Origin: Thermoplasmata archaeon
Lineage (GTDB): Archaea > Thermoplasmatota > Thermoplasmata > Lutacidiplasmatales > UBA184
NCBI GenBank assembly: GCA_021823345.1
Contig: JAKAOF010000002.1
Span: 52,792 to 116,017, forward strand
Direction of reading: 5' to 3'
Length of the DNA: 63,226 nt
Shown here: positions 8,619 through 17,916 of the stretch, one piece after another
How the letters are laid out: every line of letters begins with the position of its first letter
How positions within the stretch are numbered: the stretch's first letter is position 1
Notes under the pieces: generated by a model
Databases searched by the model: none
Told to the model about the DNA's origin: nothing
Seen by the model: the letters and a program-made list of their open reading frames with translations, nothing else
Translations under genes and position numbers: made by a program

Positions 8619-9599
8619 CTAGGAAGTTCCCAACCGGCTCAAGGGGAACCACAATCGAGAAACCTGAGTGACCCCCGACGTTCCATCCAGCTCGACCAGG
8701 ACCCCGGGGGCACGTCCGAACATGCTGTACTCTATCGAGAACCAGTGGACCCGGAAGTGCCGCCCTTCCTGGACGACCTGGGCATACCGATACGAGGAGG
8801 CCAACCACCGGGAACGCTTCATGGCCGGCCCGTAGCTTTGTTGGATGGCATCCTCCGACGTGGCCACGGGCCCCGAGGGACGGTCGAAATTCGCGACGCC
8901 GATCCGCTTCTGGACGGTCGGTTTCCCGCGACCGACCGTGTACTGGGCAACCCGGGAACTCCAGGAATCCTTCGTCTCTCGCTCTTCCACCAGGAACCAG
9001 TGGAAGGGACTGGAGGTCGGGACCACCACGGTGAGCCCTAGCTCGCGCATCTTCACACCGGCGAGGTATCGTCCGATGCCTCTCAACGCAAGATAGGCCA
9101 GGTAGATGGAAAGCAGCACCCAACCGGTCAAGAGCCATGTCGCGAATGGGACGGTGTTGCGTTCATAGACCAGCAGGAAGAATGACGTGAGGCTGATGGC
9201 GAGCGTCACGCCATTCACCGCCCGGTCGGCGTCCAAGTGCAGTTCGACATCGGAAAAGGGGGCCAACGGTGGGACCGCAAAGTGGGTGAAGCCGTCGAGG
9301 ACGATGTGGACAAGTCCCCCGATCTCCATGAAGAGCAGGAGGTACCACGCGTTCGCCCCAGGCACCAGCATCGGCCCAAGCAACGCGCCCGCCACTGCGA
9401 AGACGCTCACGCCCGCGATCGAATGCGTGATCCCGTGATGTCGGAGCAACGGAAATCGGCGAGCGAGTGGCATGAGGAGGATGTCCGAATCGGGCAGCCC
9501 ACCCGCCAGGGAGCCCGCGGCGATGTAGACGGGGCTTTTTCCCAGGGTCAGACCAAAACTGATGAGATAGGCGATGATGACGTGGGTGAAGAGGTCCAT
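8619..9599 (-). CDS. DUF457/YdjM-type membrane-bound metal-dependent hydrolase with soluble C-terminal extension
   Basis: The protein has 326 residues. The N-terminal ~190 residues contain several membrane helices and the family's metal-binding signatures: HHGITHS near residue 53, and HIVLDGFTHF near residue 97. The remaining ~130 residues are soluble, contain no membrane helix and are not recognised. They may be a substrate or partner domain added to the usual short DUF457 protein. It is the last gene of a minus-strand run, starting 12 bases after the aEF1-beta stop, so co-transcription is likely. The family's enzymatic reaction is poorly defined; membrane lipid or peptide hydrolysis is only a guess. 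Confidence 0.65.
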   Translation of the reverse strand: MDLFTHVIIAYLISFGLTLGKSPVYIAAGSLAGGLPDSDILLMPLARRFPLLRHHGITHSIAGVSVFAVAGALLGPMLVPGANAWYLLLFMEIGGLVHIVLDGFTHFAVPPLAPFSDVELHLDADRAVNGVTLAISLTSFFLLVYERNTVPFATWLLTGWVLLSIYLAYLALRGIGRYLAGVKMRELGLTVVVPTSSPFHWFLVEERETKDSWSSRVAQYTVGRGKPTVQKRIGVANFDRPSGPVATSEDAIQQSYGPAMKRSRWLASSYRYAQVVQEGRHFRVHWFSIEYSMFGRAPGVLVELDGTSGVTQVSRLWFPLSRLGTS

Positions 9600-9611
9600 C
9601 CGGAAAGCGGT

Positions 9612-9878
9612 CTAGATCAAGCTCGTGTCGATGACCTCGACACTCTCGACGTTCGGGACCTTCTTGAGGGATTCCTCGACCTGGTCCGCCACGCCGCCCA
9701 TGTCCTCGACCTGGATGGCGAGGATGAGGGCCTTGAGCCCGTAGGCAATGTCCTGGATCTGCATCCCGCGGAGCTTGGCCACGGCGGGCAGCGCCGCCCG
9801 GGCACCTTCGGACATGGCCTTCATGTCGACTTCAACGCCCGTGGGCATCAACCGGTAGACGATTCCTACTTGTCCCAT
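9612..9878 (-). CDS. ef1b: Translation elongation factor 1-beta (aEF1B)
   Basis: The protein has 88 residues, the normal archaeal length, and forms the guanine-nucleotide exchange domain that recharges aEF1A with GTP. Typical features are the N-terminal strand VGIVYRLMPTGVEVD, the central 'IQDIAYGLKALILAIQVED' stretch and the C-terminal 'VPNVESVEVIDTSLI'. It follows the zinc-finger gene by 15 bases, a gene order commonly seen in archaea, and precedes the DUF457 gene by 12 bases. Function in the cytoplasm is well established for the family. Confidence 0.95.
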   Translation of the reverse strand: MGQVGIVYRLMPTGVEVDMKAMSEGARAALPAVAKLRGMQIQDIAYGLKALILAIQVEDMGGVADQVEESLKKVPNVESVEVIDTSLI

Positions 9879-9893
9879 GTGCTTCCCCGAGAT

Positions 9894-10067
9894 CTACGGA
9901 CCGATGAATCCGCACGCCGAGCAGGTGTATTCGACGGATTGGTCCCGACACCGCGAGCAGCGGCCGACCGTGGTCCCGCCACACTTGGGACAGGGAAAGG
10001 AAACGACGCCGCGTCCGACGAGGGGTGTGCCGCAGGAGGTGCAAGTATTGGGTTCTGTCGCGTTCAT
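9894..10067 (-). CDS. Small zinc-finger protein (HVO_2753-like)
   Basis: This is a 57-residue protein with two to three zinc knuckles: CTSCG, CPKCG, CSRC and CSACG. Its start ATG overlaps the stop of the upstream membrane-protein gene (ATGA), and aEF1-beta follows 15 bases later. Small zinc-finger proteins of this type beside aEF1-beta are widespread in archaea; HVO_2753 of Haloferax is the studied example and affects swarming and biofilm formation. Eight cysteines are enough for two zinc ions. The molecular target is unknown. Confidence 0.85.
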   Translation of the reverse strand: MNATEPNTCTSCGTPLVGRGVVSFPCPKCGGTTVGRCSRCRDQSVEYTCSACGFIGP

Positions 10068-10873
10068 TTGGTGCGCTTACGCTTCGGGCCCCCCACCACG
10101 AAGAGTGATATAAAGATGGCCAAAACAACGAGCGACGCTCCGATGAGATAGTAGTAGGTGTAGTCCACTGGGGGCGCCGTCACGTAGAAGGTGGACGAGA
10201 CGGACGCGTCCCCATTGGAGAAGGTCAGCAGACCGTAGGCCCCTTCCAGGGTCAACGTGAAGGTGTGGGAGCCCGAGGAGAGGCCGGCGGTCGTGTAGTT
10301 GTACTGGAAACTGTACGACCCGTTCGCCGCGATGGACGGTAAGGTGACCACGGCCACCTGCGTCCCATCCAGACTGACCTGGATGAGCGCTCCCCGAACG
10401 GTGTAATAATTGTGGTTGTCGATGCTCGCCGACACGACATACGGGATCACCACGAGAAACGCAGCGCCGGCGGAGATGGTCGTGTTGTTCTTGCCGTAGA
10501 CGCTTGTCACGGTGACGGAAAGTGTGTAGCTTCCCGTGTTGTTCGGAGCGGTAAGGTTCAACGTGGTCTCTCCGTTCCGGAGGGAGCCCGTGGAGGGCGA
10601 GACCGAGCCGCCGGTGGTGTTCGCCCCGATGATAGAGGCATTGAAGGTGTAGTTCCCGACAAAGGTGCCGTTCTGAAGCTGGGCTGGGCCCCCGGTCGCC
10701 GAAATGGTGAACGTATACTTGGCGCCGAGCGCCGCCACGGAAGTACCGGTCACATTGGCCTTGAGGGGGGGGTACGTAGCAGCGGCGGGCTGAACAACGG
10801 ATCCGCTGGCGAGAGGGACCATGGTGAGCAACAGTAGCGCGATCAGGCCAAGGGAGAGGGCGGGGAACCTCAT
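10064..10873 (-). CDS. Secreted, C-terminally anchored protein of unknown function
   Basis: The protein has 269 residues. The ATG at 10873 overlaps the aglB stop (ATGA), and this decides the start over an upstream in-frame GTG. It has a clear signal peptide (residues 1-25), a beta-rich ectodomain with about fifteen NxS/T sequons (NGTF, NYTF, NASI, NTTG), one membrane helix (YLIGASLVVLAIFISLFVV) and a basic tail PKRKRTK. No family was recognised. Position directly behind aglB, with translational coupling, suggests a glycosylated partner or substrate of the oligosaccharyltransferase. Confidence 0.7.
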   Translation of the reverse strand: MRFPALSLGLIALLLLTMVPLASGSVVQPAAATYPPLKANVTGTSVAALGAKYTFTISATGGPAQLQNGTFVGNYTFNASIIGANTTGGSVSPSTGSLRNGETTLNLTAPNNTGSYTLSVTVTSVYGKNNTTISAGAAFLVVIPYVVSASIDNHNYYTVRGALIQVSLDGTQVAVVTLPSIAANGSYSFQYNYTTAGLSSGSHTFTLTLEGAYGLLTFSNGDASVSSTFYVTAPPVDYTYYYLIGASLVVLAIFISLFVVGGPKRKRTK

Positions 10874-13800
10874 CGCCGCACCCATCTCCGGGTCTTCCAC
10901 CACCGGCGTCCCAAGGCGTACGCGACGATGGCCACCGCCGGTGCGACGGTAGCGAGGATCGTGAGATACGTCATGTAGTCCGGGGTCGGAGAACCGATGC
11001 TCGGACCGGTGACCACTAGGGGTCCCGGGATCGTGAGCGAGGTCTGAGGCAGCTGGATCGTCAGGGTCCGGGTGAGTCCGGGGGAGGACTTGTCAATGGC
11101 CAGCACCGTGATGCTGGTCGGCGGAGGGACGCCGGCAAGGAACGAAGTGAGCGTCACGGTACCCGTGGTCGCGGGGTTGTTCGGCGTCAGGGCGGCGAAG
11201 CTCTGGGGCATGGACCAGGACCAACCGCTCTGGTTGAGGGCCTCGCCGTTCAGCACCGAGACCGCGACGTTCTCGACACTATTCCCCGTGGCGCTGATGG
11301 AGAAGGAGAGGATGATCGTGTGATTCCCCACTACGTCCCCGGATGGGGTCGACTTGAGCAATAACTCGTGGAGGGGGGCAATGTTCACCGTGAGGCTGGC
11401 CGAGGAGGAGGCCGTCGTGGTGTTGGACAACATCGCCTCGAACGTCGCGGCGTTCGTAGTGGTCAGCGTCCCGTTGGTGATGTGGACGAAGGCATCCACG
11501 CTCGCGGACGTGCCCGGGAGGAGCGAGACGTTGGACGGGTAGAAGGTGAAGTTCCACGTCACCGGGGCTCCCTGGAACTTGAGCGGTTCGAGGCTGTTCC
11601 CGGTGTTCTTCACCACGAAGGAGACGGCCACCGTCGCATTCTCCGAGGTATCCACGCTGGTGGACCCCGAGATCGTCATGGAGGAGGTCCGCACCCACTG
11701 CGGGTCGAGGCTGAGCGAATTGGCCGAGTTCGACCCGGCGTTGATCACGGTCGTGTTGGCGAGCAGCGTCACGTTGGCCCCGTGGAACTGGCTGTTCGTC
11801 GAAGCTTCGAAGTGCCACGTCCCCGCCGGAAGGTAAAGGGCCGTCTGAGCGTTGGTCGAAACTCCAGAGAAGTAGATGGCATCCGCCGTCCCGTTGCGAG
11901 ACACGTTGAGGTCGAGGGTCGACGGCGCCGCCAGCCCGGAGGGAAGGGTATAGCTCAGGGTGTTCTGCCAACCGGGGAGAAGCTGGAGGGAAAGGGGATT
12001 CCCTGACGCACTGTAGGGGAGGACGGCCGTGGAGAAGTTGACGTCCCAATAACCTCCGATGTTCTCCTCCGCGTAGACCACATACGTTCCCGGAAGCACG
12101 TTCGCGGTGAAGCGTCCAGCAGAGATCGGGACCTTGGTCTCTTGGGACAGATTGCCTCCGACCGGCACCAGGTACGCGGTACCAGAGGCGGACGACAACT
12201 GTCCGCCCAAGTACGTCGCACCCTCAACGGTCGTGAACGAATTGATCGTGCGTAGGGATACGGAGCACGTCGAGATCGAGGCGTTCAGGTTGCAGTAGGT
12301 GGGATCAGGCTTGCTGACAAAGGTGGTGTAGTGGACCACACCCGACACGTTGACGAGGTCGGTCGAGTTCACCGACACCGCATAGGTGCCATTCGGCAGG
12401 GGGATCGTGACCGTACCCTCGGTGGTCGTCGAAACGGGTACCGTGGCCCCATAGGCACTTGCGCTCGTGTCGCGGATGGTCGCGTTGATCGGCACATCCT
12501 GGGTCCGGCCGTAGGAGGAACTGAAGGAAAGGGTGACGTTCTGCGCCTTCTCGAGTTTCAGGGTCGGCAAGGCGCCTCCGCTCTGCGCGAGCGTGACGTT
12601 ACCGAGGAAGGTGTAGGACTGCGTCCCGTTGTAGGCCACGACCCACACCGTGTAGCTCCCTGGAGGAGCATGGAAGGGGGCCGAAGCATTGGTGTAGTTC
12701 GCTCCCGAGACGGAGAAGTTCCCGATGAGGGGGGCAAAGAAGTGTACCTGGGAGGTTGCGATGAGGCTGGCATTGGCGGGCCCCGGAAGTGTGATCGACC
12801 CGTTGTACGGCTGCTGCGAGAGGAGCGTGATGGGTGGCAGGGTCAGGGGCCCGGAACCGACCGGTACATCGGCAGCGATCGTGCCCACCTGCGCCCAGAT
12901 ACTTCCCGAGCTGCTGGTGTTGGCCGTGACGAGGTAGGGACCGGGAGAAAGGTTGGCCTGCACGAGGTAGGTCCCGTTGTTCAGCTGACCCGTCGCCTGG
13001 GTGGTGTTCGCCGGAGGAGACTCCGCGTGGAACGTGACAATGGGTGCGCTGGTGCAGCCGCTGCACAAGACCCGTACGGTGACGGGGATGGGCACCGAGG
13101 TCATCGCCAGGTGCGCCGAGGAAAGGAGTGCCGTCTCCGAGGAGTAGGTGAGGCTCTGGGGGAGTACAAATCCGTAGTGCGTGGCGCTCACAGTGAAGGT
13201 CCCGGAGACCTTCGGGAGCACGACGCTCGCAAACCCGGTCGCGTTCGTGACCCCGAGGAGCGTGTTCCCTCCAAAGCTCACGGTCACGATCGAATCTGGA
13301 AGCGGGACGAAGCTCCCGGAGTAGGAGGTATACCCCACCAACGGGTTGTACGAGACCGAGGAAGTGAGCGAGAGGTCAAAGGTCGTCGAAGTGCCCAACC
13401 CCACGGTGCCGACGGCCGCGGCGGTAGGCACGGGTCCCGCCGCCGCGTAGGTCGCGAGCACGGTGTAGGTGTCCGGGGGCAGGAGAAGTTGGTACTTTCC
13501 GCTCGCGTTGGTGGCACCGTTCAAGACGTTCCCGCCGGAGGAACGGAGCGAGAGGAAGACACTGCTCTGGGGAGCGCCGGTCGAAGCCGTGAAAACGGTT
13601 CCCTTCAGGTCGACCGCGGTCTTGAGATCATACGTCCCGGACATCGTGGCCGTACCGTTGATGACCTCGATGTTCGAGAGCGAGGTGACCCAGCTCCCGT
13701 TGAGCGCTCCGAGAGCGTAGACCGACCAGATGCCGGGGGCCAGCCGGGCGACCACGGCCCCGTTCGCGCCGGTATAGCCAACGACGGAGTAGTTGCTCTG

Positions 13801-16800
13801 AGTTCCCAGCGGGCTGAACCGGACCGGGAGGTTAGGGACCGGAAGGTTGTTGTAAAGATAGGTCAACGTCGTGATCGTGGGACGACTGACGGTAAAGTTG
13901 AGCGAGACGTTCTGACCCTCGCTCAGCAGCGACACCGCGGCCGGAGCGGAGGAAAGCCCCCCGGAGCTCGTGGCCCGAACGGTATAGTTCCCCGGCATGA
14001 GCATGGAAAAGTTGTAGCGTCCGTTCACGCTCGTGTTCGTGATTTGCGTCGGATAGCTTGCGGAGGAGAGGGTCAGTGCGGCGTTCGATACCGCGCCGCC
14101 ACTTGCAGAGGACACGGTCCCCTGGATGTGAGTGACCTTGATCGGGATCTCTTGGGTGGCCTGCTGGCCACTTGATAGCGTGACCGTCCCCACGTTGAAA
14201 CTCGTGTGGGGGGCGATGGACACGGTGATGTCGTAGCTGCCCGGAGGGAGGTTGGAGGCGAGGTAGGTCCCGGTGACATCGGTGGTCACCGTCGTGGAGT
14301 AGGTGGCGCCGTTGGTGAGGGTGACCGTGGCGCCGGGCAGAACCACATCCTTCGGGTCAAAGGCGGTGGAATTCGCGACGTTCCAGAAGACCCGGCCGCT
14401 GACGGAGGCCTCGCGCACCTTGATCGGGACAAAGAGGGTTGGGGCGCCATACACGAGACCGAGCGCAGGGGATACCGTGAGGTTCATCGTGTCGATCACG
14501 GTGCCGGTCTGCTGGAGACCAGAGACGGCCCCGTAGCTCACCACGAGGGAGTCGTTCCCGGGAGGAGCGACCAGGTGGAAGGCCCCGTACTTGTCCGTCG
14601 AGGCGACCATGTGAGGGATCCCCCACTGGTCGAGGACCGTGACGTTCACATCCGAGATGGGCTGTCCGTTGGGCAGTGCCACATACCCCGAAACGTTCGC
14701 GCCCGGGTAGTAGCGGAGGATGGTCTCCCCACCGTCCTGCATGTAGATGCTGCCCTGCCCCGTCGACCCGGTCGGAACATACGCGGTACCCGTGTTCGAC
14801 TTCTGGTACTGGATCGCCTGGGCGTAGTTGATCGGGTTGAAGCAACCCGCGGTGACGTTCTTGGAAGGACAGTAGTACGAGGTCTCGTACTCCATCATGA
14901 AGTGCTGCATCATCCAGCCGGGGTCAAGCGGGGAGGTCGATCCCGTGGAGCTGCCCCCGGGACCGCCGACACCCGGGATGTACTGGGAGGAGCCCGTCTG
15001 GGTACCGTTGTACCCCGCGATGATGCGGTAGATCATCGAGCGATAGAAGGCCGGGTTGTAGTTGATCGAGGCGCTCACCACGGAAACTCCGGGGGGAACG
15101 CTGCCGAGCGGGTAGGTGTTCCCGTCAGAGCCGGTGACGTTGACCGAGAAGTAGTAGGTGGGGATCCCGCCGGCGCTGATGACCCCGTCCGTGAGGTCCA
15201 CTGGCGCATAGTAGATCCCGGTGTTGGAACCGGAGGTGGGGAACAGCCGGATGTCCGCCATCGCATAGCCGATGGACCATCCCGTGTAGGTCTGGAGGGT
15301 CTGGTAGACGTTCACGACCTGGCTCTCGTCCAGCGCGCTCGAGATGTACTGGGCAACGGTAAAGTAGAGCGCATTCTCGGCGCCGCCGGTCCCCTCGATG
15401 TTGTTCGCGTTCACCGGTCCGTAGATCTGCGGGTTGTTGATGACCGTCTGAATGTCCTGCGAAGTGTTGACGAGGTAGTTGTGCAGGGTGGTCAAGTTGA
15501 GACCATCGGCCTTCAGCTGGGCGTTGAGCGTGGCGGGAAGGTAGGGATTCTTGCTCTCCTGTTGCTCGGCGTAGAGGAGCGTGGTCGCCATCACGGCGAT
15601 GGCTTGGGACTCGTTCTGGGCAAGCAGGAAGTGACCGGAGGGGACGATCCCATCCTGGAAGTTGTCCGCCACCGTCGGGTGAGAGCCCTCGTCAAGGGCT
15701 TGGAAACCGTAATCCCACCAACTCACGAAAGCCGGACGATCTTGCGGAATGAGATTCGTATCCTGCGTAGCTAACCAATTGTAGCCGTTCTCATCGTACT
15801 GGTTCGGAGTGTCCGTATCGATCCCGGCGGCGCCAAGGTAGGCGCTTGGGCCCAGGCTCGAGCGGAACTCGGCAGGGAGGGTGTTGTAGATTTGGCTCTC
15901 GTAGTTCGACTTGACGTTCCCGGGGATCCCCGCATCGACGGCGTACCACACGTTCGGGAACACGACCCCGAGCGCGATGACGAGGATCAACAGGTGCCGG
16001 ACCTTGAACCCCCGCTTGAAGGCGAACCATGTACCTCCACTCCCCGAGAGCGAGGACATGGTGTGACGCATGTCCGAATACCCCATCCGGTCCAGGGCCA
16101 CTAAGAGCACCTCGGCCGGGAGCAACGCGAACAGTGGCGTTCCGATCAGGAAGAACTTCGCCGCGGAGACCGGGAGATAGATACCGACGATCCCGAGGAT
16201 CACCATGAAGGTGTGCTCGCGTCGGAACTTGAAACGGTAAAGGTACAGGATGAACAGCGCAAGACCGATCACCGCCAAGAAGAACGTGATCGGACCATAG
16301 GACACGATGAGACTATCGAAGCTCGGGGCCTGCGCCTCGGCAACGGTCGAGTAGATGAGGGTCTTGACGAAGTACCCTTGACCGGTGATGACCGCCGTGA
16401 AATCCGCCTTGCTGTAGAGATAGAGGGCCCCGGCCGCGCCCCCGATCGAGCCCAACATGACGAGCAGCGAAGCGAGCCACGGCGTGTCCCGCAGCATCAT
16501 GAATGGCAGCAGGGCCAGGAGCGCCCCGAAGAAGATGATCATCGGCAGCCCGAACCAGTAGACGAAGTCGCCCTGCACGTAGTAGTAGGGCATGGCCATC
16601 AGGAATCCGATGGTACCGGCGATGAGGGTGACCACGTAGGCCCCAAAGCTGTCGTGGCGCCGGATCCGTTCCACCAGGAGTGTGACCGTGAGGAACACCA
16701 CGATGATGGCCACCACGTAGGTGTACCCTTGCCAGGCAAGCATGGTGGCGCCGAAGGAGACCCCCGTGAAGACCGCCCAATTGAAGCTGTTCCGTTCCAC

Positions 16801-17448
16801 CCGGATGAAGTTCTTCGTCCCGTTCCATATCGAGCGGGGGGAACCGTAGTTCTCGACCCAGCGACGGGTGCCGGAGAGCTTGACCGAGTGGATGTAGACG
16901 GCGAGCGTGATGAAAACAAAGAATGCGTAGAAGGACAGGTAGTTCGCGTACGTCGCGACCGTGCTTTCGATACTACCCACGAAGAGCGGGTAGATGAGGG
17001 CGGCCACCAGCCCCATCCGGCGGGAGCTGACCTCCTTGCCGATGAGGTAGACGGGGAACACCCCGAGGGCGGCCCAGAAGGGGGGCTGCATCTCGAGGAA
17101 CCACATTCCGGCGAGGACGGCGTCCCCCCCGAAGAGCGGGGCGAAGATGATGCCCAGGATGGCGTTCATCCAGTCAAAGAGCGGTTCCCGAGGATTGTGG
17201 AGCCCGAGCGGGTAGTTGAGCAGGGGGTCGTTGACGAGGTTGGTATGGTTCTGGATGATCCAGGTGGTGACGCGCGAGTGGTAGAAAGAATCCGAGCCGC
17301 CTGCGAAGCAGTAGGCGATGTTGCACTGCCCGATCAACTGGTACGCGTAGAGCGTACGGATGAGGAAAGCAATGAGAGCCGCTACGGAGAGCAGGAAGAC
17401 TGCCGTCCCGTGGCGTTGCCACCAGCCATATGGCTCACTGTCACCCAT
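10870..17448 (-). CDS. aglB: Giant AglB/STT3 oligosaccharyltransferase with long extracellular repeat tail
   Basis: This enzyme transfers lipid-linked glycans to Asn in NxS/T sequons on the outer face of the membrane. The N-terminal ~470 residues hold about a dozen membrane helices and the first-loop acidic motif GGSDSFYHSR (~residue 55). The catalytic signature WWDYG is at 577-581. The usual soluble domain follows to ~900. After it come ~1,200 extra residues: repeats of 'VSGRVFWN...PGATVTLTNGATYSTTVTTDVTGTY' (carboxypeptidase-regulatory-like) and beta-sandwich repeats, then a second membrane anchor and basic tail (RRWWKTRRWVRR). At ~2,192 residues it is two to three times the usual AglB length. 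The start is the ATG at 17448, close to the predicted transcription start; a GTG at 17460 is possible. It heads a run of short-spaced or overlapping genes. Confidence 0.9.
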   Translation of the reverse strand: MGDSEPYGWWQRHGTAVFLLSVAALIAFLIRTLYAYQLIGQCNIAYCFAGGSDSFYHSRVTTWIIQNHTNLVNDPLLNYPLGLHNPREPLFDWMNAILGIIFAPLFGGDAVLAGMWFLEMQPPFWAALGVFPVYLIGKEVSSRRMGLVAALIYPLFVGSIESTVATYANYLSFYAFFVFITLAVYIHSVKLSGTRRWVENYGSPRSIWNGTKNFIRVERNSFNWAVFTGVSFGATMLAWQGYTYVVAIIVVFLTVTLLVERIRRHDSFGAYVVTLIAGTIGFLMAMPYYYVQGDFVYWFGLPMIIFFGALLALLPFMMLRDTPWLASLLVMLGSIGGAAGALYLYSKADFTAVITGQGYFVKTLIYSTVAEAQAPSFDSLIVSYGPITFFLAVIGLALFILYLYRFKFRREHTFMVILGIVGIYLPVSAAKFFLIGTPLFALLPAEVLLVALDRMGYSDMRHTMSSLSGSGGTWFAFKRGFKVRHLLILVIALGVVFPNVWYAVDAGIPGNVKSNYESQIYNTLPAEFRSSLGPSAYLGAAGIDTDTPNQYDENGYNWLATQDTNLIPQDRPAFVSWWDYGFQALDEGSHPTVADNFQDGIVPSGHFLLAQNESQAIAVMATTLLYAEQQESKNPYLPATLNAQLKADGLNLTTLHNYLVNTSQDIQTVINNPQIYGPVNANNIEGTGGAENALYFTVAQYISSALDESQVVNVYQTLQTYTGWSIGYAMADIRLFPTSGSNTGIYYAPVDLTDGVISAGGIPTYYFSVNVTGSDGNTYPLGSVPPGVSVVSASINYNPAFYRSMIYRIIAGYNGTQTGSSQYIPGVGGPGGSSTGSTSPLDPGWMMQHFMMEYETSYYCPSKNVTAGCFNPINYAQAIQYQKSNTGTAYVPTGSTGQGSIYMQDGGETILRYYPGANVSGYVALPNGQPISDVNVTVLDQWGIPHMVASTDKYGAFHLVAPPGNDSLVVSYGAVSGLQQTGTVIDTMNLTVSPALGLVYGAPTLFVPIKVREASVSGRVFWNVANSTAFDPKDVVLPGATVTLTNGATYSTTVTTDVTGTYLASNLPPGSYDITVSIAPHTSFNVGTVTLSSGQQATQEIPIKVTHIQGTVSSASGGAVSNAALTLSSASYPTQITNTSVNGRYNFSMLMPGNYTVRATSSGGLSSAPAAVSLLSEGQNVSLNFTVSRPTITTLTYLYNNLPVPNLPVRFSPLGTQSNYSVVGYTGANGAVVARLAPGIWSVYALGALNGSWVTSLSNIEVINGTATMSGTYDLKTAVDLKGTVFTASTGAPQSSVFLSLRSSGGNVLNGATNASGKYQLLLPPDTYTVLATYAAAGPVPTAAAVGTVGLGTSTTFDLSLTSSVSYNPLVGYTSYSGSFVPLPDSIVTVSFGGNTLLGVTNATGFASVVLPKVSGTFTVSATHYGFVLPQSLTYSSETALLSSAHLAMTSVPIPVTVRVLCSGCTSAPIVTFHAESPPANTTQATGQLNNGTYLVQANLSPGPYLVTANTSSSGSIWAQVGTIAADVPVGSGPLTLPPITLLSQQPYNGSITLPGPANASLIATSQVHFFAPLIGNFSVSGANYTNASAPFHAPPGSYTVWVVAYNGTQSYTFLGNVTLAQSGGALPTLKLEKAQNVTLSFSSSYGRTQDVPINATIRDTSASAYGATVPVSTTTEGTVTIPLPNGTYAVSVNSTDLVNVSGVVHYTTFVSKPDPTYCNLNASISTCSVSLRTINSFTTVEGATYLGGQLSSASGTAYLVPVGGNLSQETKVPISAGRFTANVLPGTYVVYAEENIGGYWDVNFSTAVLPYSASGNPLSLQLLPGWQNTLSYTLPSGLAAPSTLDLNVSRNGTADAIYFSGVSTNAQTALYLPAGTWHFEASTNSQFHGANVTLLANTTVINAGSNSANSLSLDPQWVRTSSMTISGSTSVDTSENATVAVSFVVKNTGNSLEPLKFQGAPVTWNFTFYPSNVSLLPGTSASVDAFVHITNGTLTTTNAATFEAMLSNTTTASSSASLTVNIAPLHELLLKSTPSGDVVGNHTIILSFSISATGNSVENVAVSVLNGEALNQSGWSWSMPQSFAALTPNNPATTGTVTLTSFLAGVPPPTSITVLAIDKSSPGLTRTLTIQLPQTSLTIPGPLVVTGPSIGSPTPDYMTYLTILATVAPAVAIVAYALGRRWWKTRRWVRR

Positions 17449-17474
17449 GGTTCCCGCCACGGAGAAACCTTAGG

Positions 17475-17485
17475 CTATTTATAGT
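17475..17485 (-). promoter_or_regulatory. aglB TATA box overlapping the upstream stop codon
   Basis: On the minus strand the sequence reads ACTATAAATAG, centred about 26 bases before 17454. This predicts a leaderless or nearly leaderless aglB mRNA. The box includes the TAA stop (17479-17481) of the DUF35 gene, so aglB can be transcribed apart from the thiolase pair. Confidence 0.65.
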
Positions 17486-17916
17486 TTGGACACAAATCGG
17501 TAAAACACCCGACCGTCCCCGGTGTCATAGGTCTCGAACTCGACCGGATCGCCGACGCGGAGATCTTCATACTTCCGTCCTCGGATACGAGAGAAGATTC
17601 GGACGCCGGAGTTCCCCAGCTCGACCATACCGACCACGGCGCCGGCATCCCCCTCCATCCCCATCGGCAGCCCGAGGACGAGGGCACTGAAGGCATACAA
17701 CTTGCCCTCCTTCGGGAGGTCGACCCAGACCAGTCGGTTCCCGTGGCAAAGGGGGCAGGTGACCCGGGGGGGCCAGTGGACGGACGAGTCCGCTTCGCAT
17801 TTGGTGGTGGTAAGCCGTCCTGCCCTCAAATGGGCGAAGAAGGGGGCGATCCGGGTCTGCTTCTCGTCCTCGAGCGGATAGAAGTCCAGGAGGTACGGCT
17901 TGGAGGGGGCGCTCAA
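17479..17916 (-). CDS. DUF35 OB-fold protein, thiolase partner, with incomplete zinc ribbon
   Basis: The protein has 145 residues. An N-terminal helix and rubredoxin-like ribbon are followed by an OB fold ('GKLYAFSALV', 'VGMVELGN', 'FETYDTGDGRVFYRFV'). In archaeal mevalonate-pathway complexes, DUF35 bridges acetoacetyl-CoA thiolase and HMG-CoA synthase. Its ATG overlaps the thiolase stop (ATGA), supporting a shared complex. The ribbon has Cys40, Cys54 and Cys57, but the expected partner of Cys40 is Asp43, so one zinc ligand is missing or replaced. No HMG-CoA synthase gene is beside it, so the pair may serve mevalonate synthesis with a distant gene or another acyl-CoA reaction. Confidence 0.85.
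   Translation of the reverse strand: MSAPSKPYLLDFYPLEDEKQTRIAPFFAHLRAGRLTTTKCEADSSVHWPPRVTCPLCHGNRLVWVDLPKEGKLYAFSALVLGLPMGMEGDAGAVVGMVELGNSGVRIFSRIRGRKYEDLRVGDPVEFETYDTGDGRVFYRFVSKL

Noticed and set aside
12331-14175. 614-codon plus-strand open frame opposite aglB
   Set aside because: It is an antisense shadow of the GC-rich aglB frame; the translation is Arg/Gly/Asp-rich with no domain, while the minus strand shows clear repeats.
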